NCBI GenBank assembly: GCA_964057225.1
Contig: OZ059896.1
Location: forward strand, 8,866,001 to 8,930,000
Source: Auanema rhodensis
Taxonomy: Eukaryota; Nematoda; Chromadorea; Rhabditida; Rhabditidae
Length of the DNA stretch: 64,000 bases
Reading direction: 5' to 3'
Below the pieces are notes generated by a model. The model was not told the origin of the DNA. It saw only the letters and a list, made by a program, of their open reading frames with translations, and searched no databases. Shown here one piece after another: positions 46,346 through 59,580 of this stretch. The position numbers were made by a program, and so were the translations under genes. The first letter of the stretch is position 1, and every line of letters begins with the position of its first letter.

Positions 46346-48560
46346 TATTGCGAAATATTTTTATAAGCTTTCGCGATGGTTAAGACAATATTTATAGCTA
46401 ACTAGATATAGAGAACGGGTATTTGGCAATATATCTAATGTTCGGGGAAGAATATTTCGAACATGAATGAGCATAGTGCGGGGAATCAGAAAAATTATTT
46501 AACTGATTACCGCCTACAGTATTTATACCACATGCGTTATCACTGGAATTGGAAACAAAATGCTAATGTGCGAAAAAACAGTTTAAACGTGTATCATATT
46601 TAGTATTATTGTTATGAGTCTATGTTACACTTCAAAGGTAAAAAATTTTTGCCGAACTAACAGATACGCTTGATCACGTGATTTCTTTTGTGTACAAAAG
46701 AATTTGTATATAAAATATTTCTTAGAATTACATATTTATACTAAAAATTGGAAGCTATAGTGAGTCAAAGTAAATCTATTGAAATTTACACAGATTAAGA
46801 ACAGGAAACAAGAATTGTAGGATAGATAAATAAATGTTTACAGTCATCAAATTTAAAGCAAATAGTGTAATTTTTTAAATAGTATTATCTTCATAGTCAT
46901 GTTTTGTTTTGCATAATAGCATAGTCTTTTGAGATTAGAATAAGTCTGCAATTAATTAGAATATGTCAATCAATCATCCACACATGTATTCATTTTAAAA
47001 AAATTATTGACATTGAACGGTTGATATTTCTCAGATGTTTTCATTACTTTTTAAATTTTATGTGGTTTTATTCTGTATGAACTATTGTAGACCGTGAGAA
47101 TATTTTCAAATTATCATATACGTAAGGGAAACGTGTGATTTTTGAGATACTTAATACCAAAAACGGCAGTCTGTTGACCTTTCGTAAACTTTTTGTTCTC
47201 TTCGAAAAATTTTTCTGCCGACTTCATTCATCCAAATATGGCATCCGTGTTCATCGGAAAGTTTTTTTCCTCTTTGCATAGCCTTAAACCTCCCGGTTTT
47301 TTTTACTTCTCTTAGCCTGCAATGAAATCTTTTTTTGAAGAAATCGCACATTTTTCTTTTCACTCCTGATAATCACACTTTCAAACTTTAGCAATTTTTA
47401 TTAATGTTTTATTCACCAATAGTAGTTAAACATTATGCCAGATGAGAGTTTGAATATTACAGATTTCGCTGCTAAATCTACACTAAATTTGAACTTTGCA
47501 AAATGATTTTTGAAATAGTTTATATCTAGGTTTCACTGAAGTACTTCCTTTAGAATCAAATGTGCAGCTGGTACTTTTGTGAACACGTGGGAACTTTTCG
47601 AAATAGTATTTTCGCCATCACATGCATGTTTTTAAATATTTTGAAAGCGCTATTTCTCATTAATGTTGGCTTAACTTCTACTTCTCACTCTTTTGGTAAT
47701 ACAACAAGCAAAGTTTCTATCATAAAATGGTACTTTTTTCAAGCTTATTATCGTACACTCTGTCTTCAGCTCCAATATTTTTCTTCTTTTTTTTTTCGAG
47801 ATTGAATTTTCTAAGAAATATTCCTTTTAAAACGGATATTCCTTAGAATTTTGCAAATTCCATAACATCTGTGATACCCGGTAACGTTTAGACAAATGCA
47901 TTACGCCGAACTAACCAAGTAACACATGTCCGTACTTTTTGTCCTTTTCGGGCGCGGAAAGAATACTTCGCCACATCAGAGAGATTCATTTAGTCGGAAG
48001 AGCGAAGTGAGTATCTTCATGATGTTGTGATCTTTATTTTGATCTACGTCGATATCATCTACTGACACACAAATTTATCCTGACGTCTTAAATGTGTTCT
48101 TAAATTATCATATTCCATTTCCGGTCCATACCAAGAAACTACAATGTCTTCATGTGCACATTGATTTTTACAATATATCATTAATCGTTTATAATTTTTT
48201 CAAATGTAAAATACAGACCTACTTAGCGCTGCCTATTGAATGTTCATTAGTCACGGCCTTTTAACCTCTCCCTCACCTTTGCAGAACGTTACAGCTTGCA
48301 CCAACATTTTAAAGTTCATATTGTTATCATAATACAATCGCATATCCCTCAACTTGTATCTGAACGTGTTCTCATATTTGAAAACGTATTTATATCTTTA
48401 CTATATATTATATCAAGATATAACTGAAATAATATACTTTAAAAAATTATCGTCTGATTCGTTTAATTGAATATTTATTGTTCCGTTTAATATGAAGCTT
48501 TTTAGTTTTCTAAATCAACTATATGGTATATTTATAAAGTGTTATATTGCTTCAGGTGTA

Positions 48561-49909
48561 ATGACCATCGATAAAGAATACATTTCAACTAAATTCTCCA
48601 TCAGATGGTTATTATTAGTGGCATCATTACTTCATGAAACAGCATGTCGTCCACAAACAACTGGAAGAAGTATACAATGGTTTCCTGATAGTGATGAGTT
48701 AGAAAAATTTGTTTTTGATTCTTATAGTTATTTCTATGTTCAGTTTCTCAATCACGCCGTTTGAAATCAGTTTGAATCAAGGAGATATTGTAGAGTTTGT
48801 TTGTAAATCTGAATATCCTATGTCATTTTATCGTGTACGTTTTCTGCTGTTATTCAAAGTTAAAATTTTACTTAATTCAGGTAGAAAAAGAAGATTATAA
48901 TTCGTGTAGGAAAACAATTCATAGTACAAATTTAGGTTCATGTGATAATGGTAGTCTTAAGGTAATTATAAATAGTATTGTATATTTCATTATTATTTTT
49001 TAGGTACATAGAACCTTAAGAGGTGAACCTAGTCCAAATGACATTGTTTGGAAGTCGGGAACTTACTATATTATTGGTAAACTTTCAACATCCGCAAGCC
49101 CATTGTTCATTTTTTCTTTACAGCTGTGGATACTGTCAATAAGCTTCCATATTGCAGAGAACATGGCCTCCGAATGATGGTTTGTTTTGGTCAATACAAT
49201 ATCGTATAGGGTTGTGTTTACAGTTGAATGTTCTTGGAACTGAACAACCGAAAATCAGAACTACTACGGAAATAATCCCAACAACAACTTCTTATTCACG
49301 TATTCAAAATGTTTGTCTTGTTTATTCTTCAAAAAATTACTTTTTTTTTAAGATTTACCGAGATTATAAAATCCGAAACAAAAAAACCACTGATAGGAAC
49401 CCGGCCTTACCCGCTTTTGCTGAGCGTATTAACTCAGGGAAGCCGTTGTCTCCTCAAGAAATATTGAATGGACAATTGGTATGTTTTTTTTATTCTTTAA
49501 GTTTTTTATGAGTTCCTAGAGTGTATTTTGAATTTTTAATTTAAATTATTTGAATTCTTAGACGTTAGTAACGTGTATCACTACACCCATTAAGAATGGC
49601 TCGGAAAACGAAAAAGAATCAACGCCAAAGAAAGGGGTGAATAAATAGTTTCCACTGAAAAGAATATTAGCGAATTTCTTAGGTTTTCCTGTATTTTCGT
49701 ACCAATAATTTTATTTTAGGCAGCTTGCATAATGTTAAATCCTTACTATTCATCGGCCCGATCAATCGATTTAGTGGGAACCGCGTATTTACCATTATTT
49801 GAAAGTAAGATTCTCATTGTTTTTAATCAACTATAATTTAAATTATATTGCAGATAGTGCTGCTTCTTTAGTCGTTTTTCCTATTCTAGTCGCCTTCTTT
49901 AATCTTTAA
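48561..49909 (+). CDS. Divergent GPI-anchored ephrin
   Basis: Ten exons: 48561-48697, 48744-48834, 48881-48961, 49004-49076, 49124-49179, 49224-49310, 49353-49478, 49562-49636, 49720-49804, 49854-49909; 288 residues. Signal peptide (about 1-27), then an ephrin receptor-binding domain: SIQWFPDSDD, LNQGDIVEFVCK, FYRVEKEDYNSC, GTYYIIAV, YCREHGLRMMLNVLG. Four domain cysteines are present, but the Eph-binding loop, normally FSP-x-x-G-x-EF, reads GEPSPNDIVW. A long linker follows, first Thr-rich then basic (IYRDYKIRNKKTTDRN), with two extra cysteines (VTCITT, AACIML), ending in a hydrophobic tail (ASLVVFPILVAFFNL) fit for GPI attachment. An upstream in-frame ATG at 48492 would put the signal sequence internally; 48561 follows an acceptor-like TTGCTTCAG. 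Resembles non-canonical C. elegans EFN-4 in concept; orthology unproven. Confidence 0.85.
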
Positions 49910-50704
49910 TAATGGTTGTATAATCTATTATGTACAGTTACTACAGACCATAGTAGTCAATCAGTTTTCTTAATTACGCATTTGTTTAATCTTAATAATT
50001 ATAATTGCTTGGTTCGTGTGAGTATAATCACACTTCGTAATATTTACCGATACATCTTTCACCCTTTGTAACTTAACTTTCCAGTTTATAGGAAAGATTA
50101 ATTTATTACCACTGTGTTCGTACTGTCAGCATGTCTAGTTTAGTTGGTTCGGTTTGATCTTTTATGTTTTATTTCAAAAATTTAGTTTTGCACAGATTGT
50201 GAACTCTAGAGCGGTTACTTCATATCGCTTAGTTTTAGTTCAGTGTTTTGCTTGTTTAATTGTTATATTAACAGTATCTTTATAGCCGCTTATAAATGTC
50301 TAACATTTAAAAAGTTTATTTCGAGTTTAGAAGATATCTTCAATATAAATAATACAAAACATAATAATAAATCACAGTTGAACACTTGGATTGAAGTGAG
50401 AGCAGGCAGATAAGACATGCAGTAGAGGAAATAAGTGCTCGGAATAATCAAGCTGAAGAACTAACAATGGCACCTGGTTGCAAAATAAGAATGAAAGGGG
50501 TGGTTACAAAGAGTTGATAACTCTGTAAACAAATGTTGAATTTGCTTAAAATATGACCCGTGAAATAAGATACTAGACTGATAGTGACGAGTAATAGAAG
50601 TTCTTGAAATTTGTCTGTAAATAAACTCATTATGAGTCTTTGAAGCCGTGCACCGGACTGATCAGCTTTTGGCTGTTCAAACGGCTTCATCTTGAAGTTC
50701 TCTA
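49910..50704. other. Intergenic between convergent ephrin genes
   Basis: 795 nt containing both 3' UTRs. An 80-codon minus frame (50448-50690) lies downstream of the minus ephrin's stop and has no motif; rejected as coding. Confidence 0.5.
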
Positions 50705-53700
50705 CTATAAAAAGTAATATGAAAGAAGTCCTATAAAGACTATCGTTGATAAACCAATAGAAGTAGAACTATCATCTGGAAATATATTTTGTTAGCAGAA
50801 AACTGTTGAGCACCTACCATCATTTCCAGAATCATCTTCGTTATGTATTATATACATAACAGGAGTAGTTGGAACATCATCACGACTGAAATAACAAATT
50901 TAAGAATTTTAAAGCTTTCACTAAGTTTTACGTTAATGTGCGAGCGGCAAACTTGGGATTTATTTGATCTCGTCGTGGATGAATTTCAAACTTTACTTTC
51001 ATTTGTTTATGTTCGCATAATCCACCTTTTTTATTTGCGATACCTTCTAATTTTCCATTGGATGTAGCTGAAAAAAAAGGAATAAGGATTTAAGTTTTTA
51101 AAAGTAGTTGAAAACTTACAAATCATATAATAAGTCTGGCCCGGCACAAATTCCAAACCACCAGGAATGGGCGAAAAGTGTCGAAAAACTAATTGTATAG
51201 AAAACTAAAATGATATAATCAAAGTTTATATAATATTTATTGAGTTCTTACATCTTTTTTAGTTTCGTTGTTGCATGAACCTATGAAATGAGGATTAAGA
51301 AGTACGCAATGATTGTATTCATCTTCGGATACCTGAAAATAAGAAAACTATATAATTCTTTTCTGAGCATTTTTTCAAAATATTCTGGTAAAACGAGAAC
51401 AGATATTATAATCCCTCTGGAATCAAAATCACTGTTCAGCTTATGTGATTGACTTGGTGGTGGGGATGGCTGATCCGGAAACGACGGCAAAGGGTCGTTA
51501 GTTAGTTATTCAATGCTTTTCCGTCTTTCTGTGGAGCCGAAAGAGAATCAACTGAGAATGATGTTCATTTCAAAATTTTATAAGCTTTTGTCCTTGAATT
51601 ATGTTTCATCACATGATCATGAAATAGTGTTGTATAGTACTAGAGTTAATCCATTTTGCGCAACAACTACAGTTGCTATATTCTCGAAAATTTTTAGGAA
51701 AAAAAAGATTTGCTAGTGATTCAAAAGCATTTAATGAATTCAGTGTTCGCGCAACCTTTTATCTTTGGAAGTTCAATCAGTTTGGTTGCACACATGTTCT
51801 ACGTGACCTTTTGACGTTACCCCAAATAGTACAAATGAATAAAGTTACCGAAATAGAGGAAAGGACAATTCAATCGCAAATTTTCATTTAAAGTTAGAAT
51901 CTCTTATCTATTTTAATATTATTTATATTCTTACTTTCCCCCTATATCTAGAATAAAGTAAAATACATCTCAATCATTCTAGTCGTTTATTAGATATCCG
52001 GTATCCATTGAATTGAGCTCAGTAAAGGGTCAGAGGGTCAATTTGATTAGTTTCACCAGAGCAAGATTGTGATTATAGTATGAAGATATATAGAAGAAAT
52101 CGAAGAGAAACATATCTTCAATCAATGTTGTCTGTTTTGGATGTTCTTCACTTATGTTCTTTCAATATATATACAGAGATATATCTCTATGATTTAGATG
52201 AAACATGTTATTTTCTAATAAAAACGTGCGTCACTCATAAACAAACTGTTTGAAGATTTACTTCTTATTCCTTTTAACCCACAAAATAGTTATTTTTAGA
52301 TAAATACATAATGAGTTGTGTATAATACACCCCAGGGTTTCGTGACAACGATGTGTTGAAAATTTCAGGTCATTATAAGTATAGTTAAGGAAATAACCAA
52401 TTAGTAGCCAACAATAGAATCTATTCAACATGAACAATTCGCAAATTATAATAGTAAATATATAATTATAACTAAACGTATGCCTATGTTTAAGTTTAAT
52501 TGATTTAATATACACTAAATCCCACACAGTAAATCAAAGATATTTGTATCAGATAATATTATACTAAGCATACTTATATATGAAGAATATCAAAGAATAT
52601 TTGATCATTACCTTTAATGAAAGAACGATCCACTTAAACTTGTATGTACAAGTGGTCGGATTGTCAGTCAACGAATACATATAAGCATTCAAAGTGATCA
52701 GAAGCATATGTATTACTAAGTTTACTTTGCGGATTTGTCTTTGAATGAATAGGCATAAACTTCGTCATCTACTTAATCAGCTGAGATAAGTAGATGTATA
52801 ATCAGATGAGATAATCATAATAGAGGTTAAAGAAAGATACTATTTGATCATTTCTTATGAATAGCACATCATATACCCCTTCAACATATTTTATAAGATA
52901 TTCGTATAAGACTAGGTTTCATTAAATCATCGAACTTTATAGCAATTTTCGTGTATAATTTCCGAAAACTCAAAAAATATCGGTAAAACTGGACAGATCT
53001 AAACGTATATAGAGAAAGATACAGATATATCATCTTTTTCGTCTCTTAAAACTAGTATTATATTATGCAAAGTCAGTATACACATTCAATTTGCATAGTA
53101 AATACAAAATAAATTATTAGAAATTATTTCAAACATAGCAAGTTTTATATTACGAGATTGAATATTGCTCAATTATCTCGTCACTATTCTTTCATTTTTA
53201 GAAATAAAAGTTGTCTACGTCAACTATCTTTTCAATGTAGAATACAAGTCCCTCATTTGATTCTGACTGCTAGCGTCAGACTTACATCATCATCATCATC
53301 ATCAATCCCGTCGCACACTAGTAGCTTCCTTTTCACGTCTACACGTGAGCTGTAGAGGTCATCTCTTTCATCGTATAAGGCTCATCTGTCCACCTCTACT
53401 GAGTAGTAATTTTGTCTTTTTTCGGTCAAATCATCGTCAAACATGTGTCTTCCAGCTGACAGACTGAATTTCTTTGTGGGCGAGAAATAGACAACGCCAT
53501 CCGACTGTCTTTGATCTGAACCGGTTCAGAAGGAAAACGATTACTGTCTATTCTGATGAAGTTCATGTGAATGAATGATAGAGTTCCTTTATTCCAGAAG
53601 ACTTCTGATCTAATTGATGAAAACTATCCTAATGCCAGGGTTGTTTTGTCACACAAACCAGACAAAACGGGATAAATACGGCAAATCAATCAGGAACGAG

Positions 53701-56700
53701 TGAAATTCGTGAAATGCCAAGGTGATTTTTATGTGAAAATATCTTTGCATGGCATTAAACGATCATTCTTATTTAATTCAACTCAACTGATCGACGAATT
53801 GAAGAAATTGAAGGATATTCAACAGTATAATTGATCATTTCTGGTATTAGAAAGAATACTCATACCCTATTTCATTATAAAAAAAAATAATTTTGGATAT
53901 GGCTGGCCTTATCTCATCATAGGAGCAGGTCAATCCGACATTGCTTGTCTGTGCCTCTCATCAAATGAACTCTTACAGAGTTAGTCTCAGGTAATGTTAT
54001 GGTCAACTAAGTAAACAAACAGGAAATCTATATATATCGATAAACAAAGTTGATTTACTTCTTTTGCTCAGGACAGATCGTTACTCATCCATATTAATTC
54101 AATCTTAGTCATCATCAGAAAAAGTCAAAACAGATTTAAGTCTGAGTAATGAATATGTTAGATGCTATGTTCGGCTGTTAACCACAATAGCTATATAGTT
54201 TATAGGCATAAGAGGTTATTGAAAAACCTTCATTTTCCCATGCTCATGTAGAGATTTATCGTAGAGTACCAAAGAAAAGACCGAAAACGTTTTGACTTAC
54301 AAGCCTATACATACGACTTCAAGAGGATATGCTGAAGGTCAAGTGCCTAGAAACCTCTTTCTTCCTGAATATTTCCCTCAGTTCGACAATATTCAAAATT
54401 TATAAAGATATTGCATATGTAATCGTATGAATTCCAGTAAATACAGACTGTATTCTGAGAGGAATCGTAGGTTGGCACGGTAAGATCAGACATTACTGAT
54501 ATGGGAAAGTCTCATGCCCAAACATAGGCAGATTACGTAAGCGATTATCTCGCACTATGTCATCAGAAGTCAACTGGGGCTCTCACATCCTAAAGTTATC
54601 CTATCCTTTCAGGGTCTTGATTCATCACACATCTATCATACTCACTCTTTATCTCTCCTCCTTCCTCTCCTTATCTTTCTGTGTTATTTCTTTTCTAGTC
54701 CAGCTATCTGAAGCCTTGACTACCGAATAGAAAAATGATGAATAGGAAAGGATTCTGAACTCTATTCACCTGACAGAGTTCTGACAAATCGTTTAAGATC
54801 AAATCACCATGTTTTTAAAAACAATTATATATCCAAGGTTATAATTAGTCTCTTTTACATGAAAAAAATACAAAATAATAAAACTAACCATATAAATATT
54901 TGAAAATTCAAATTCATTAGCCGGTGCTGGCGACGGACAATGTATGGACATTCGGTCATCTATTTCAGCTCCTATCACATGATCTGTATTGCTCACATCA
55001 AATCTGAAAAGAATCTATATAAAACCACATAAAGGATGCTTTCTCTTTGAAATCAACAAAATATTTAGTATTTCAGTATAATATACTGTTATTTCCTCAA
55101 TGACCTTATCTATACAAATGTTAATGTTTTCTCTGAGCAACAGTTCAGTTGTAGAGTGAGACAGTCTTCTTGACAGCTGGACCTCCTGGGGTGAGTACAG
55201 ATGGTCTCGACTTGACTCAAGAAATTCATTGACCTATTCTCATGTAATATCTTTGTTATTTCTGTTCCATTTCATTGTTAGAATTGCCTTCAGGATTCTC
55301 TAACATCATTTTCAAGATGACATTGAAAATTCTATAAGGTAATAGATTGTTGACATGACCAGAACAGTAGTTGCACCAACAACATAAGGTGTTAATCAGA
55401 TGAAGTAAGTTTAAATCTCAATGACCACACAGTACTTATGACGTCATATTCAATAGCACTTATGAATGATTACGATACCACACACTATTCACATCAACCT
55501 TCTAACAAGTTTGTTTAATAACAAAATTTTTTTATAAAGATGAAATTGAGAAGCTTAAGAGCAGAGGTAATAACTCTCACAAGATTAAACAAGTGCAATA
55601 ACATTCAGAGTCAGTTACTTCTCTATTTTCCAAATCATCTTTGATCTGTTTTCACTTATAAGTTCCCTCATCTTTGGATAAACCAAGTGGATTTTAAGAG
55701 CAAGAGATAGAGGAATTGTTCATTCTTGGATAAAGAAGGCAATGATCGCGAAGAAGAAAAGAGACATTGAACTGTTTGATTGAAAAGAACGTCAGTGAGA
55801 AGCTGGTGTATGTATTGAATGATTTTGTTTGAATATCGTATGACATCTAGTGTGCTCAGAGCTGGTCATCAGATTTTCTTTCTTTTTGACAATCTATCTC
55901 ATCCGTTCATACACCATCTATCCATTCTTTCATGATGGTTAGCTTTTTCATTTAAAAACATGACAATGAGCTTTTTGAATCTGGAACATTCTGACGGCTT
56001 GTCTACCGTTCAGGGTTAATATCGTCCATAGAAATTCTTTATAACAAATAAAAATATAAATTTTCATGCAAATCTTTCAAGAATTTCTCTCTGTTAACAC
56101 AAACAGGAAGTTTTCAAGTGGAAGAGGAATGCATAAGCAGCCAGAGTTTTCCTTTTTTCATTTGGAAAATGCTGTAAGCTTCAGCCCAAAAAGCTATAGA
56201 TATACTCATGCACCAACTTGGTTAGACGAACATATTCTTTAGAAGATGAGTGTGAATGCTCTTTGTATGGTCAAATCCAAAGATAATAGATGAACTAGCG
56301 CTGTTCTTATTGATGTAATCTCTTTTTGCAAAAAACATTATTGACAGACTATGATATATGGAATAATATCTTCTGATGTCGCCGACTATTAATAGATACA
56401 GTTGACGTTTCTATACAACCTTCAGTGTTTTTAATCCGATATACATTGAATAAAAAGAAATAAATCTTTTGACAATTTACTTCTAGAGAATACTAGAAGT
56501 AGAAGGAAAAATTAACAATGCAAAATTAAAACCAGTTCTTCCCTATGAGGTGAAAACAGAGAAGAAAGAGAGAACGCAGCAGGTAACTTATGGATGTTCT
56601 TTTCTCCTATACTAGATTTGACAAAGTAAGAATGCTTATATTCTAGATATTATATAATTGATGATGTGATCAGTAAGCATTAAGCAGGACAAGTTTAGAG

Positions 56701-58198
56701 TTTTACTTTTTTCTAATGAATAACACATGAAAAAACGTTTTTCATTGTTGCGATATGTTCTGGGCCAGTTTGTCAAATCTCTTAAAGCGGTATCAGAAAC
56801 TTAAAAAAAGTTTAAAAAGCTGCATATGATGTTAACAACTGGGCGAAATGCGGTTAAGAAAGTGAAGGAAGTGAGAATGCAAGCATAGAAGTTGCATGTC
56901 AAAACGAATTTTCCGGTTATGAACATGGAAAGTTTCGTAACATGGTGTGAAATGTTGGCGACAACATGACAGGTTAACAACCCAAGAAAAGCCGAAATAA
57001 TTATTTTTTTCCTCGTTAAGTATTGAGTATTTCTCTGATATTTCGGTAAAAACTGAAGGGATTTGACATGTTGTAATTAGAAGAAAATATCAAAGACAGG
57101 CTTGTTAATATTCATTGAATGATGTGGGCTTTTTCCAATCATTATCTGAATCTCTTTTAGTCAAAAGTACTAATGAGGGTTTGCTACGTCGGCGATTACA
57201 AAACGACCAGGTGGTTGTTAGAACAATACGGAATGACGACCATACTAATCCATCCTCTTACTACCTTCATTACCCTATTGCAGTTCTCTTCATCGTTTTG
57301 CCCGTCATATAGTCTTTTCATTCTCTCTCCCTCTCTCTTATAAAACCAAATAGCTCTTTTACCGTTCTATACGACCTCTGTATTGAGTGATTCACAGTTC
57401 TTATAGGCTTCGACCACATGGTAGTTTTACCGACAAAGACAATTGTCAATTGTTAACTAGCTGTCGGGAGGGTTGTGTTCCGGAAAAATATTGTTAATTC
57501 CGCTAGAACAGGATCAATGTCTCATAATCAGCAACAATAAGCTTTCTATAGTTGAAACTAACTGCTACGGTAAACAATAGATGATATTACCAAGCAGATT
57601 TTTCCCTCTTATGTCATACAAAGATGATGATACGTAGTGGAAAAGCCGTTGTATGACAGAGCTAATAGTGTCATACTCTTAGCTTACAATCTGATTTCCT
57701 TTTCTGTCACCGAAATCTGATCAGGCTGGCATAACATATCGGGTCAAATGTCGTAAGAAGCCTAATTTAGACATGTAAATCCGAGCTGATTGCTTAGTTA
57801 AGTACTGGGATAGTAAGGAAAGACACTGATCACTTATAAAGTAACTATATACTAATATGGTTAAGCATAACAAATAAAATCTTAAAGGAATACTGCGGCT
57901 CTTAAAATATTTCAAACATCTAGGGACACTAATCGAGAAACAGATCTAATTACATATCATAAACCAAGTATTTGGGTATATATACCAAGTGTAAATACAT
58001 ATATTTAGGAATAAAATTAAGTAAGAGAGCAAAATTATGGTTAATTAACTATTAATATGCTTAAACTCACATGGGATTACTGGAATTCCAATAGAGGATT
58101 GGTAGACGCTTGGCTTCTACATAGTTAGCGCTCAAGAAGCAGTATAGCACTCCAATAAAGAGGCAAAGCTGACGACGAAACTGATCGTGGCTGCACAT
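50705..58198 (-). CDS. Canonical GPI-anchored ephrin
   Basis: Seven exons on the minus strand: 58198-58071, 55003-54889, 51332-51252, 51204-51120, 51067-50932, 50885-50818, 50775-50705; 227 residues, phases all consistent. Signal peptide (about 1-30), then a textbook ephrin domain: LYWNSSNPIFDVSNTDHVIG, IHCPSPAP, VSEDEYNHC, FRHFSPIPGGLEFVPGQTYY, STSNGKLEGIANKKGG, LCEHKQMKVKF. The FSP-x-x-G-x-EF receptor-binding loop is intact and all four cysteines are present. A linker of about 40 residues precedes a hydrophobic C-terminus (STIVFIGLLSYYFL) typical of GPI signals. It should act as a cell-surface ligand for the Eph receptor (VAB-1 in C. elegans) in cell positioning and axon guidance. The first two introns are about 3.1 and 3.6 kb. 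Like C. elegans VAB-2/EFN-2/EFN-3 in type. Confidence 0.93.
51333..54888 (-). other. 3.6-kb second intron of the canonical ephrin
   Basis: Far larger than the usual 40-50 nt introns here. About 52.6-54.7 kb is less AT-rich than intergenic DNA and lacks long A/T runs. No nested gene found (a 65-codon frame at 53158-53355 is low in evidence). Candidate site of cis-regulatory elements. Confidence 0.6.
53285..53303. repeat. (CAT)n repeat
   Basis: About six tandem CAT units inside the ephrin intron, at the end of a short plus-strand open frame. Confidence 0.8.
55004..58070 (-). other. 3.1-kb first intron of the canonical ephrin
   Basis: Separates the signal-peptide/first-strand exon from the rest of the ephrin domain. 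No nested gene recognised; short frames at 57115-57312 and 57721-57915 lack motifs. Mixed composition, probably regulatory. Confidence 0.6.
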
Positions 58199-59460
58199 CT
58201 AGTTCATCGCCCTGTAATTATTTCAAATGAAAATATTAATTAATTAAAATGAAAAAGAAAAATTGAAAAGAAAATAAAATAAAAATTAATATAATGGATT
58301 ATATGTAGATGAAGATATAATCATTTTAGATAGTTAAGTTGTAGTAAGTTTTAAGTTGATAAAGTTTGAAGAAAAGAGATATTTATGAAGAATAAGATGA
58401 CAAATGAAACAATGAAATGATCAAATGATTATGTATATATGTATATTTAAAAAGATTAAAATATAAATATAATAATAGATTATAATTATATTAAGAAAGA
58501 CATTAAGAAAATGAAAAAAAAAGCTTTTATAATAGCCAAAGAAGAGTAGAATATTAAATAAATAGTATATAAAATGTATTAAAAGAAAATGAAGAAGAAT
58601 TATGTTAAAAGAAAATTCAAAAAGTAAATATAATTTGATTTGACATAACATTATAAATGTAAATATACAGGTAATGGAACAAGTCATAAATGGAAATTAT
58701 TCATTGAAAGAAAACAAAAATCTAATTAAACATACACTAATGCTAATTGATAAATAAATTTATATATATATATAAATGATGTTATATACTATATTATATA
58801 TTTATTTATTTATATATTTATATAGAAAATAGTTTTTCATTAAGTAGCTATAAGTAGAAGTGATGTAAGAGACATATACAAGATGTGAGTATGACGCTTC
58901 TGCAGCTTTTATTTTATAAAAAAAACAAATGTATTGTATTGTTATAATAGAAGAATTGGATAAGAAGTTCTTAATAATTCTTCTAAAAATTTGTATGAAT
59001 AAGAGGATAATGAAGTGCATAAGAGTAAGGGGTCAGCAAAGGACAAGAAAACTTATATCATATAGTAAATGACAGAACTGTGGCCAGATGTCGAGATTAT
59101 AGGCCATCTGTGAGACAAGGAGTGTAGTTGAAAATGAGAGAACTCCTTAGAAGTTCCATTTAAACATGAGTTTTCCATCAAAATACAATCAAGTTCAACA
59201 GTTCTATCAATCTGTGAGGAGAACCATAGCATTCTGTCTTTGTGCGAGACAAATAGAGTGAAACGCAGCTGTCGAAATTCCAAAAAAAAAACATGGAAAA
59301 CATTTAAAAATGAAGTCATTTGCTTCAATAAAATATAATTAAAGTGATATTTTGAAAAAATATATGCAAGCAAATCTCATTCCTTCATGATGTGAGTACT
59401 TTAGGTCATCAGATGAGGTTCAACTTGAATAGTAGGCGGAGTATAAGCAGATACATAGAT

Positions 59461-59580
59461 GCGGGGATCGAGAGGGTAGCAGAAGAGATGAGATGAGAAA
59501 AGAGAAGCAAAGAGGGTTGGACAAAGAGGGGGGGGGGAAGTATAGGACAAGGAAGGGGGAGGAGAATAACGAGGTGGAGT
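59461..59580 (+). repeat. Purine-rich (GA/G) tract with poly(G)
   Basis: About 120 bases almost purely A and G on the plus strand, including ten consecutive Gs at 59528-59537. The opposite strand is a polypyrimidine tract. Confidence 0.75.

Larger units (their letters stand above)
45298..48560. other. Intergenic region with simple repeats
   Basis: 3.3 kb between divergent SLC2 and ephrin genes. It carries a TA microsatellite and a G homopolymer tract (listed separately). Short frames (45911-46189 plus; 47151-47363 minus; 47560-47805 plus) do not join to exons. Sequence after about 47.9 kb is slightly less AT-rich and may be the ephrin promoter. Confidence 0.5.

Noticed and set aside
47151-47363. 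70-codon charged minus frame (KTGRFKAMQRGKKLSDEHG)
   Set aside because: Composition is protein-like but there is no ATG start, no consistent exon partner and no recognised family; kept only as a note.
50448-50690. 80-codon minus frame just downstream of the canonical ephrin
   Set aside because: Lies after the ephrin stop in its 3' region; no motif or promoter evidence.
57115-57312. 65-codon plus frame inside the ephrin intron
   Set aside because: Could be a nested gene but no splice signals or homology signs.
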